DNA of 64,000 nucleotides from UBA7985 sp002690455 (GTDB taxonomy: Bacteria; Pseudomonadota; Alphaproteobacteria; UBA7985): positions 43,303 to 107,302 of the forward strand of contig CBFIIW010000011.1 in NCBI GenBank assembly GCA_965662775.1, in the 5' to 3' direction. Positions 10,153-17,832 of this stretch are shown piece by piece. The position numbers and the translations under genes were made by a program. The notes under the pieces were generated by a model. That model worked only from the letters and a program-made list of their open reading frames with translations, was not told where the DNA came from and ran no database searches. Position 1 is the stretch's first letter; each line of letters begins with the position of its first letter.

Positions 10153-11541
10153 ATGTTTTCCTTGGGAAATCTTCCGACGACCGACGAGATGATTGCTGCT
10201 GACCTCGGCAGCCACATGCATCCTTTCACCGATCATGAAGCGCTGGGGCCTGGAGACATTCGTGTCATCACATCGGCGCAAGGCGTGTTCATCAACGACA
10301 GCAACGGCGGCCAGATCCTCGACGGGATGGCGGGCCTTTGGTGCGTGAATATCGGCTACGGCCGGTCGGAAATCGGCGAGGCGGTCAGCCGCCAGATTGC
10401 CCAATTGCCTTACTACAACACCTTTTTCAAGACCACGCATCCGCCGGTGATCGTGCTATCGGAAAAGCTGCGCCACCTCACCCCTGACGGGATCGAGAAA
10501 TTTATGTTCGGCACCTCCGGTTCGGACAGCAACGACTCTGTGATTCGTTTGGCGCGGACCTATTGGGCAGGCCGCGGCAAGCCCGAAAAAACAGTAATCA
10601 TTTCACGCAAGAACGCCTACCACGGCTCGTCGATGGCTTCGGCCAGCCTCGGTGGCATGCAATTCATGCACAATCAGGGCGGGCTGCCTATCCCGGACAT
10701 TCACCACATTGGCCAGCCCTACTGGTTCGACGAAGGCGGTGACATGGACCCTGATGCCTTTGGGTTGATGCGTGCGCGGGAGCTGGAGCAAGCCATTGAT
10801 GCACTGGGTGAGAACCGCGTGGCTGCCTTTATTGCTGAGCCCATCCAGGGCGCAGGTGGGGTCATCATTCCGCCGGATAGCTACTGGCCAGAAGTGCGCC
10901 GCATCTGTGAAGAGCGTGAGATCCTTTTCGTCGCTGACGAAGTGATCTGCGGCTTTGGTCGCTTGGGGACCTGGTTCGGCTCCGACCGACTGGATCTTCG
11001 CCCGGACATGATCGCCATGGCCAAAGGTCTGACCAGTGGCTACCTCCCCATGGGTGGGGTCGGTATGACCGACGAGGTTTACGCAGGGGTCAGTCAGGAC
11101 GGTGAATTCGCCCACGGTTACACCTACTCCGGTCACCCGGTCAGCGCAGCCGCAGCGATTGCTAACCTCGAAATTATGGAGCGGGAGGGGCTGGTCGATC
11201 GTGTCGGGTCCCACACCCAGCACACCTTTGCCGAGAAGTTCTCAGCACTGGGCGAGCACCCCCTGGTCGGTGAAGCGGCGACCTTTGGCCTGCTTGGCAA
11301 GTTGGAACTTGTCCCGGATGCAGCCAGCGGTTCGCGCCGCCGGTTCGAGCACACCGGACAGGTCGGCGGCATTTGCCGCGATTTCTGCTTCCGCAACAAT
11401 CTTGTGATGCGGGCAGTACGGGATTCCATGGTCTGCAGCCCACCGCTGCCGATTAAGGATGACGAAATCGATCTCCTCGTGGAACGGGCCTGGGCAGCTC
11501 TGGATCAGACGGCCGCTGCAGTCGCTGACCAGATGGCCTGA
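10153..11541 (+). CDS. spuC: Class III aminotransferase, putrescine--pyruvate type
   Basis: This PLP enzyme transaminates putrescine or a similar diamine or omega-amino acid, usually with pyruvate as acceptor. The 462-residue protein carries GMAGLWCVNIGYGR, the YHGSSMAS block, the cofactor-binding EVICGFGRLGTWFGS and the Schiff-base lysine in MAKGLTSGYLPMGG (about residue 291). These fit the SpuC branch more closely than ornithine or 4-aminobutyrate transaminases. It is the first gene of a co-directional set with 11 bases to the gamma-glutamylputrescine synthetase. Exact substrate preference is inferred from context. Confidence 0.88.
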   Translation: MFSLGNLPTTDEMIAADLGSHMHPFTDHEALGPGDIRVITSAQGVFINDSNGGQILDGMAGLWCVNIGYGRSEIGEAVSRQIAQLPYYNTFFKTTHPPVIVLSEKLRHLTPDGIEKFMFGTSGSDSNDSVIRLARTYWAGRGKPEKTVIISRKNAYHGSSMASASLGGMQFMHNQGGLPIPDIHHIGQPYWFDEGGDMDPDAFGLMRARELEQAIDALGENRVAAFIAEPIQGAGGVIIPPDSYWPEVRRICEEREILFVADEVICGFGRLGTWFGSDRLDLRPDMIAMAKGLTSGYLPMGGVGMTDEVYAGVSQDGEFAHGYTYSGHPVSAAAAIANLEIMEREGLVDRVGSHTQHTFAEKFSALGEHPLVGEAATFGLLGKLELVPDAASGSRRRFEHTGQVGGICRDFCFRNNLVMRAVRDSMVCSPPLPIKDDEIDLLVERAWAALDQTAAAVADQMA

Positions 11542-11552
11542 GGAGATGCATC

Positions 11553-12959
11553 ATGAACGATTTGCCACAAAGTCTTGAGCCTGAAATAAGCTTGGAAGAG
11601 TCCCCGGATCTGGTTTCGGGACGGATGAGCGAGCTTCGCAAGTGGGCGCGAGAGAAGGGGGTCGAGGAAATCGAATGCCACACCCCCGACTTCGCCGGGA
11701 TCGCGCGCGGTAAAGTCATGCCGGCAGAAAAGTGGTTTGGCCACGTTGAAACCCGTTTGCCGACCTCCGTCTTCTTCTCCACTATCACCGGGTCCTACGC
11801 CGACAGCCCGCACCGCGAGCTTTGGTCTGACGCGGACATGATCTTGAAGCCTGACCTGCGGACGGCCAGTTCCTTACCCTGGGCGACCGTGCCGTCGATT
11901 CAGGTGATCCACGATGTCCTCGATCTTGACGGCAAGCCGATCGATTTTGCCCCGCGCTCGGTACTGCGCCGGGTGTTGAAGGCCTTTGCTAAGCAGGGCT
12001 GGCAGCCGATCATCGCGCCTGAGCTGGAATTCTATCTGACCAAGCCTAACACGGACCCAGACCTGCCGCTGGAGCCTCCGCAAGGGCGCTCGGGCCGGAC
12101 ACAGCGCAGTAATCAGGCGTTCTCGATGCAGGGCATCGACGAATACGAAAGCGTGACCGATCACATTTACGACTTCGCCGCTGCGCAAGGGGTCGAAATC
12201 GATACCATCATTCAGGAATTCGGCCCTGCACAGCTTGAGGTCAACCTGGTCCACGGTGACGCGATGGAGAAGGCCGACGAGGTTTTTATCTTCAAGCGGA
12301 CGGTGCGGGAGGCGGCTCTGCGCTGCGGGTGCTACGCAACCTTCATGGCCAAGCCGATCGAGGGTCACGCGGGCAACGCCATGCACATCCACCAATCGGT
12401 CATCGACCAGGAAAGCGGTGAGAACATCTTCAGCGATGCCGACGGCGAGCCGACCGATCTGTTCCGCTGGTTCATTGGCGGACAACAGAAGTACTCCTAC
12501 GCGACCTCTGCCCTGTGGGCACCCTACGTGAACTCCTACCGTCGGTTGGTTCCTGACATGTCGGCGCCCATCAACCTTGAATGGGGGTACGATAACCGCA
12601 CCACGGGGCTGCGGGTGCCTCGTTCGGGACCAAAGAACCGCCGGGTGGAAAACCGCCTGATCGGTGCCGACACCAACCCCTATCTCGCCATTGCCGGGTC
12701 GCTGGCGGCGGGCCTGCTGGGCATTCGCAACAAGGTCGAGCCTCGCGAACCAGTGACGGGTAACGGTTTCGCAGGCGGACGTGCCTTGCCCTATTCGCTG
12801 CTGGAGGGCGTTGAGGCCTTCGCCGCTAGTGAAGAACTGGCCGCGGTGCTGGGACAGAAGTTCGTGGACATGTACACAGCGCTGAAGTTCGAGGAATACG
12901 ATGCCTTCATGCAGGTGATCAGTCCTTGGGAGCGTCAGCATCTCTTGCTCAACGTTTAG
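11553..12959 (+). CDS. puuA: Glutamine synthetase family protein, probable gamma-glutamylputrescine synthetase
   Basis: It probably ligates glutamate to putrescine with ATP, the entry step of the Puu pathway. The 468-residue length is that of GS type I/PuuA. Visible blocks are APELEFYL, the metal-binding FGPAQLEVNL, the ATP/metal region FMAKPIEGHAGNAMHIHQS, and the DNRTTGLRVPRSGPKNRRVENR block. The adenylylation loop of true GlnA is not evident. The next gene encodes an oxidase of the PuuB family, which supports gamma-glutamylputrescine rather than glutamine as product. Confidence 0.85.
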   Translation: MNDLPQSLEPEISLEESPDLVSGRMSELRKWAREKGVEEIECHTPDFAGIARGKVMPAEKWFGHVETRLPTSVFFSTITGSYADSPHRELWSDADMILKPDLRTASSLPWATVPSIQVIHDVLDLDGKPIDFAPRSVLRRVLKAFAKQGWQPIIAPELEFYLTKPNTDPDLPLEPPQGRSGRTQRSNQAFSMQGIDEYESVTDHIYDFAAAQGVEIDTIIQEFGPAQLEVNLVHGDAMEKADEVFIFKRTVREAALRCGCYATFMAKPIEGHAGNAMHIHQSVIDQESGENIFSDADGEPTDLFRWFIGGQQKYSYATSALWAPYVNSYRRLVPDMSAPINLEWGYDNRTTGLRVPRSGPKNRRVENRLIGADTNPYLAIAGSLAAGLLGIRNKVEPREPVTGNGFAGGRALPYSLLEGVEAFAASEELAAVLGQKFVDMYTALKFEEYDAFMQVISPWERQHLLLNV

Positions 12960-12980
12960 GCCATCAAGCCAAAACCATCA

Positions 12981-14324
12981 GTGCAGAATAACGTGAGCCA
13001 GAACAGTCTTCTTCACCTCAACGACAAGGACGGTGCCTTTCCCCCGTCCTACTACGCCGCGACGGCAAAAAACGCGGTTGAACGGCCGCGACTGAGAGGG
13101 ATTACAGACGCTGAGATCTGCATTATTGGCGGGGGCTTTACCGGGCTGAGTGCCGCGTTGCACTGTGCGCAGCGAGGGCGGTCGGTGGTGGTGCTGGACG
13201 CGCATCGCGCGGGCTGGGGGGCCTCGGGGCGTAATGGGGGCCAGGTTGGCGTAGGCCAGCGCATTGATCAGAATAGTCTGGAGGCGCTGGTTGGCGCTGA
13301 CCACGCCCGAGAGGCCTTCCGTATCGGCGTCGAAGCGCCTGCGTTGGTGCGCTCGCTGATTGATGAAAATGCCATCTCAGCGGACTATAAACCCGGACTG
13401 CTGCACACTAATCACCGCGCCCACTATGACGCTGAGGCTCGCGACTATGCGACCAAGCTTCAAGATGACTACGGCTATGACCGCATCCGCTTTGTTGAGC
13501 GCGAAGAAATGCCTGAGATGCTCGGGGCGGCCGACGCCTTCGGTGGCACGCTTGACACCGGTGGCGGACATATCCACCCGCTCAATTTCGCACTCGGGCT
13601 CGCTAATGCTGCAGAGGCGGCGGGTGCCCGCCTCTATGATCGCGCAGAGGTAGCCAGCGTTACACCGGGTGAACTGCACGAAGTGCGAGTGCGGGGGTCC
13701 GGCACTCGGGAAGGCGAGATCGTGGTACGGGCCAAAATTGTCCTCTATGCCTGCAATGGCTATCTGGGCGGGCTGGAGCGACGGACCTCGGCTCGGGTCA
13801 TGCCGATTAACGCTTTTGTTGTTGCCACCGAACCCCTCAGCGAAGAGCTTTGCAGGTCTTTGATCCGTGATGATGTTGCCGTTGCCGATAGCCGTTTTGT
13901 GGTCAACTACTACCGGTTGAGCGCCGATCGGCGGATGCTGTTCGGTGGGGGCGAGACCTATGGCTACCGCTTTCCTCGCGACATCCGAGCCTTCGTCCGC
14001 CGACCGATGCTGTCGGTCTTCCCACAGCTGGCCGACGTGGCGCTGGACTATGGCTGGGGCGGGACATTGGGCATCACTATGAAGCGTTTGCCCGACTATG
14101 CCGAGTTGGGACCAAACCTCTACAGCCTCTCGGGTTATTCGGGTTCAGGCGTAGCCATGGCGACCAAATCAGGCCAGATTTTCGCCGATTTACTGGACGG
14201 CGACGACCGCGATTTCCGCATCATGCAGGGCCTGCCCACGCTACCCTTCCCCGGTGCGGGGCGCTGGCGCCAGCCACTTCTGATCGCAGCCATGAGCTGG
14301 TACGCCCTGCGGGATCGGTTTTAG
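12981..14324 (+). CDS. puuB: FAD-dependent gamma-glutamylputrescine oxidase family protein
   Basis: This DAO-family flavoprotein would oxidise gamma-glutamylputrescine to gamma-glutamyl-aminobutyraldehyde, releasing ammonia and hydrogen peroxide. The 447-residue protein has the dinucleotide-binding motif ICIIGGGFTGLSAALH near residues 47-62 and the GWGASGRNGGQ block that contacts FAD. Near the C terminus LYSLSGYSGSGVAMATKSG closes the FAD site. The start is GTG at 12981; another GTG at 12993 is possible. The gene lies 21 bases after the synthetase. Confidence 0.87.
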   Translation: MQNNVSQNSLLHLNDKDGAFPPSYYAATAKNAVERPRLRGITDAEICIIGGGFTGLSAALHCAQRGRSVVVLDAHRAGWGASGRNGGQVGVGQRIDQNSLEALVGADHAREAFRIGVEAPALVRSLIDENAISADYKPGLLHTNHRAHYDAEARDYATKLQDDYGYDRIRFVEREEMPEMLGAADAFGGTLDTGGGHIHPLNFALGLANAAEAAGARLYDRAEVASVTPGELHEVRVRGSGTREGEIVVRAKIVLYACNGYLGGLERRTSARVMPINAFVVATEPLSEELCRSLIRDDVAVADSRFVVNYYRLSADRRMLFGGGETYGYRFPRDIRAFVRRPMLSVFPQLADVALDYGWGGTLGITMKRLPDYAELGPNLYSLSGYSGSGVAMATKSGQIFADLLDGDDRDFRIMQGLPTLPFPGAGRWRQPLLIAAMSWYALRDRF

Positions 14325-14330
14325 CCCAGA

Positions 14331-14915
14331 CTAATCGACAGCTTGAACCACCGAGGAAGTGGCGCGGCCCGAAAGAGCCTCCAGGTCGAAACCAAGCTGA
14401 GGAATGCCCCAACACTCTTCCGGGACGGTCTCAGGCATGATTTCGACCTCTTTGGCCTCTAGCTCTCTGATTTGCTTCAGGCATCTGAGTTCAAGCAGGG
14501 CTTGCTCATTCTGGTTGCTGAGTCGCGCGCGCGCTTCGTCCGTTTCCGCAATGGCGACGGTTATCAGCGGGGGCTGGGCAACGGCCAGCTGTCCGCTATC
14601 AAAGTCGCCGTTTCTCTGTTCTGCGGTACAGGCACAGATTTCCAGTAGATCAGTGTCGCTGCAGGTTCTTTTGTCAAAGTCAGACAATAACTTGAATGTC
14701 AGCGGTCCTGCAAAAGTCTTGGGTAAAACTTGTTCGAGGGCGACTCGTCCTATGATTCGATTGTCAAATGTCTGGGAGCAGACGAATGGCGAGAAGTCGA
14801 ATTCACCTGTTAATGAGGAAGAATCCTGAACTGGTGATGCTTCAATCGTCCCAAAAAGCTGATCTTTTATGAGGACCCTTATCTTCACTGGAAAGTAAAA
14901 CTGGACGTCGCCCAT
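14331..14915 (-). CDS. Hypothetical protein, no recognised domain
   Basis: I do not recognise this product. The 194 residues from the ATG at 14915 (MGDVQFYFPV) have natural composition, with segments such as FDNRIIGRVALEQVLP and KLLSDFDKRTCSDTDLLE and a charged stretch ending EECWGIPQLGFDLEAL. No signal peptide or membrane segment is seen. No clear ribosome site precedes 14915, and an in-frame extension to 15062 is possible. It opposes the co-directional polyamine genes and ends 6 bases from the puuB stop. A short plus-strand frame ending at 14983 overlaps its 5' part, so the reading here is uncertain. Confidence 0.45.
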   Translation of the reverse strand: MGDVQFYFPVKIRVLIKDQLFGTIEASPVQDSSSLTGEFDFSPFVCSQTFDNRIIGRVALEQVLPKTFAGPLTFKLLSDFDKRTCSDTDLLEICACTAEQRNGDFDSGQLAVAQPPLITVAIAETDEARARLSNQNEQALLELRCLKQIRELEAKEVEIMPETVPEECWGIPQLGFDLEALSGRATSSVVQAVD

Positions 14916-15159
14916 ATTAAGTTCGACACCGACGACATCTCGGACGAGATGCTCGACTGGGCCAAGGAACAACTGGCGCTCTGATCTGCGATGAGAAGCC
15001 TCCAAGGGTCGGGGCTTTGCTAACTCGGGGCTGGGACCTCCTGATTCTGGGGCCAGAGCCATCGCGCGTGCGGTGAGATCAATAATTGCTATGGTGTCAG
15101 CCTGAAACTAGAGTACGGGGCGTCGCAGGCTTGCCTGCAGAAACTGAGGCGGCAGACCC

Positions 15160-16131
15160 ATGTCCAACACTCCCACCGGCGCACCAGAAATCATCGATCA
15201 GGCCTGGCGCAAGGAAGAACTCAAAGGTTCGGCTTTTGAGCTGACCTATGCCGGCACGCTGTCCTATGCCCGCCGGCGCTACAGCCGCGATCTGCAAGGC
15301 GTCGATATTGCGGTCTCGGGCATTCCCTTTGACAGCGCAGTTACGAACCGACCGGGCTGTCGGCTTGGTCCGCGGGCGGTCCGTGCCGCCTCGACCCAGC
15401 TCGCTGAGCTGAACTCGTTTCCCTTTGGCTTTGACCCCTTCGACACGCTAGCGGTGGTCGACTACGGCGATTGCGCGATCAACGCGCATGCCCCCATGAC
15501 TGTGCCGGACGATATCGCCGCCCACGCGCGTGCGATTCTGGCCACTGATACGGCCATGCTGACCTTCGGCGGGGATCACTTCGTCGCCTATCCGCTGATC
15601 AAAGCGCACGCGGAAAAGCATGGGCCGGTTGCGCTGCTGCAATTTGATGCGCACTGCGACACGTGGGAAAGCAACGGTCCGCTGGACCACGGCACTATGT
15701 TCCTTTCAGCCGTCAACGAAGGCCTGCTCGACGTGGAGCACAGCATTCAGGTTGGTTTGCGCACCCACAACGATATCGATGTAGGAATTGAAGTGCTGAC
15801 CGCGCCCTGGGTTCACCGGCATGGCGTTGATGCAACGCTGGAGGCGATCCGCAAGAGGGTCGGTGATCGCCCAGTGTACCTGAGCTTCGATATCGACGTG
15901 CTCGACCCAGCCTTTGCCCCCGGCACCGGGACGCCAGTCAGCGGCGGTTTGGCCAGCTGGCAGGCGCTGGAACTGATCCGTGGCCTGGGCGAGATCAATA
16001 TGATCGCCATGGATTTGGTTGAAGTTTCCCCGCCTTATGACCACGCAGAGATTACCGCGCTGGCGGGGGCAACGGTGGCTTATGATTGGCTGTGCGTGAT
16101 GGCACAGCGCCGCCAGCGGAGGTTGTGGTAA
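15160..16131 (+). CDS. speB: Agmatinase / ureohydrolase
   Basis: This Mn-dependent ureohydrolase converts agmatine to putrescine and urea. The 323-residue protein shows all binuclear manganese motifs in order: FGGDHF, LLQFDAHCDTWE and SFDIDVLDPAFAPGTGTPVSGG, plus the C-terminal DLVEVSPPYDHAEITA. Length and motif set fit agmatinase; guanidinobutyrase is the main alternative. It would supply putrescine to the preceding transaminase/PuuAB genes. It is separated from them by a 0.8-kb insert holding the unknown minus-strand gene. Confidence 0.92.
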   Translation: MSNTPTGAPEIIDQAWRKEELKGSAFELTYAGTLSYARRRYSRDLQGVDIAVSGIPFDSAVTNRPGCRLGPRAVRAASTQLAELNSFPFGFDPFDTLAVVDYGDCAINAHAPMTVPDDIAAHARAILATDTAMLTFGGDHFVAYPLIKAHAEKHGPVALLQFDAHCDTWESNGPLDHGTMFLSAVNEGLLDVEHSIQVGLRTHNDIDVGIEVLTAPWVHRHGVDATLEAIRKRVGDRPVYLSFDIDVLDPAFAPGTGTPVSGGLASWQALELIRGLGEINMIAMDLVEVSPPYDHAEITALAGATVAYDWLCVMAQRRQRRLW

Positions 16132-16237
16132 GCGTCGGGCGGTTATGACCTGCAAAACGATACGACTTCGGTTCACCGGCGCAGCCTAAAGCCGGTTGAG
16201 CCGCTCAACGAAACATGGAGACAGTGAGGCATAAGAG

Positions 16238-16954
16238 GTGGCAGGAGCGAACGTCAGAATCGGGATACTGATTTGTGGGCATTTTGTCGAAGAGGTTGCG
16301 GCTGTCTACGACAATTACCTCGCGCTCTATACGCCCATGCTGGGTGACGGCTTTATCTGCCAACCCTACTTCGTGGTTGACGGAGAGATGCCGGCAACAG
16401 TGGACGAGCAAGACGGCTGGCTGGTCTCTGGTTCGCGCCATGGCGCCTACGAGGATCACCCTTGGATCGAGCCGCTGGAAGACTTCTTGCGCTCGGCCTA
16501 CGCCGCGTCTGTGCCGGTGGTGGGCATCTGTTTCGGGCACCAGATTTTGGCGCAGGCGCTGGGCGGTCGGGTCGAGAAATTCGATGGCGGATGGTCGATT
16601 GGTCCGACCGAGTACGCTTTCACCGATGGCCATTGCGAAACAGTCGTCGCCTTTCATCAAGACCAGATCACGATTAAGCCAGACACAGCGGAAGTCATAG
16701 CCAGCACGGATTTTTGCGCCTTTGCCGGGTTGGCTTATGCTGGTCGCGCGCTGAGTTTCCAGCCCCACCCAGAATTTACCCCGGCCTTCATCGATGATTT
16801 GCTCGACGCCTATCAGGACCGCCTCGACCCGGCAGTGGTTGCCGACGGCCGCGCTCGGATGACGCAGCCCCTCAGTCAAAGTGGCATGATTGGGCAGATC
16901 CGCAATTTTCTGCGCGGGTATGCCCGTGCAGTGTCTGATACAGAGACAGCCTGA
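16238..16954 (+). CDS. Class I glutamine amidotransferase-like protein
   Basis: The 238-residue protein has a stand-alone class I GATase fold. The nucleophile elbow is VVGICFGHQILAQALGG (Cys98) and the His-Glu pair is in FQPHPEFT (His177, Glu179), so the catalytic triad is complete. Sequence style is GuaA/YfeJ-like rather than PuuD. Because it follows putrescine genes, hydrolysis of gamma-glutamyl-GABA (the PuuD reaction) by a different GATase branch is a reasonable inference. The start is GTG at 16238 with GAGG upstream. The stop overlaps the next ATG by one base (TGATG), indicating translational coupling. Confidence 0.83.
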   Translation: MAGANVRIGILICGHFVEEVAAVYDNYLALYTPMLGDGFICQPYFVVDGEMPATVDEQDGWLVSGSRHGAYEDHPWIEPLEDFLRSAYAASVPVVGICFGHQILAQALGGRVEKFDGGWSIGPTEYAFTDGHCETVVAFHQDQITIKPDTAEVIASTDFCAFAGLAYAGRALSFQPHPEFTPAFIDDLLDAYQDRLDPAVVADGRARMTQPLSQSGMIGQIRNFLRGYARAVSDTETA

Positions 16955-17832
16955 TGGTCAGCTTTGGCGAAGACCGGCTGGAGCCGCTGTTTAAAGTCGG
17001 ACTGCGTCCACTAAACCTCTCTCAGTGGTTTGAGCCTGACGATGATCTTTCAGCCTATCGGGCGGAGAAGGATCGGCTGACGGCCAGCGAAGGGGCGTTG
17101 GTGTTTCGCGCCGAACCGGGGACCGAAGCCGCACAGGCCGAGGTTCGCGCCTTGCTGGTCGAGAATCTCGCCCGCTATCACCCAAGTATTGCCCTTCCCA
17201 AAGACAGCGGTGGACCGGATCTGCTCGAAGCCGCGCGCTGTGTTCAGGAAGACCTTGTGTTGATGCGGCTGGACCCGGATGCCGACCCTGCGCGCTGGCG
17301 CATGGTTGCGGCGTCGTTGCACTTTCCCTCCAGTTGGAAGCTGGCTGAGAAATTTAGCCGCCCGCTGGATGAAATTCACGACAACGTTCCCGGTTTCGGC
17401 CCAAAGACCCGCAACGCTGGGCTGATGGCGCGCATTTTCGACGGGTTGAAAGTAGAGCAGCCGGTACAGCGCATGAACTGGACACTGTACCCGACGCCAG
17501 TCCTCCACCATCCTTATTCAGCGAGAGACCGGGGCGCCAATCCTGATCGGCACAGCCTCGACGCGGAGTCTTTCATTCGGGTTGAGCGCCAGACTCTGAG
17601 GAAGCTGCCCCTGAGTGGTGATATCCTGTTCACCATCCGAATCTATATCGACCCGATAGCAGCGCTATCGCGTTATCCGGAAACGCTCGCGGCGCTGAAA
17701 ACCAACCTGCAGGCGTTGACCCCGGCAGAGCGGGATTACAAAGGGTTGCGCAAAGCGTTTGATAGCGTGATGTCGGTGATCGAAGGCTTAGAGGCTCCGG
17801 GTGGCGGCGCCGGGGACGCTGCGGAACCGTGA
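16954..17832 (+). CDS. Heme-dependent oxidative N-demethylase family protein (DUF3445)
   Basis: The 292-residue product belongs to the HODM alpha-subunit-like/DUF3445 family, members of which use heme to demethylate small amines such as dimethylamine. Family blocks are QEDLVLMR, MVAASLHFPSSWKLAEKFSR, LDEIHDNVPGF and RMNWTLYPTP, followed by FIRVERQTLRKLP. It is translationally coupled to the upstream amidotransferase and overlaps the next start by 4 bases (GTGA). Context suggests a methylated amine substrate; no partner reductase subunits are adjacent. Confidence 0.85.
   Translation: MVSFGEDRLEPLFKVGLRPLNLSQWFEPDDDLSAYRAEKDRLTASEGALVFRAEPGTEAAQAEVRALLVENLARYHPSIALPKDSGGPDLLEAARCVQEDLVLMRLDPDADPARWRMVAASLHFPSSWKLAEKFSRPLDEIHDNVPGFGPKTRNAGLMARIFDGLKVEQPVQRMNWTLYPTPVLHHPYSARDRGANPDRHSLDAESFIRVERQTLRKLPLSGDILFTIRIYIDPIAALSRYPETLAALKTNLQALTPAERDYKGLRKAFDSVMSVIEGLEAPGGGAGDAAEP

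Noticed and set aside
11874..12941. 355-codon minus-strand frame across the gamma-glutamylputrescine synthetase gene
   Set aside because: Entirely antisense to a well-supported glutamine synthetase family gene; His/Arg/Val-rich translation without domains.
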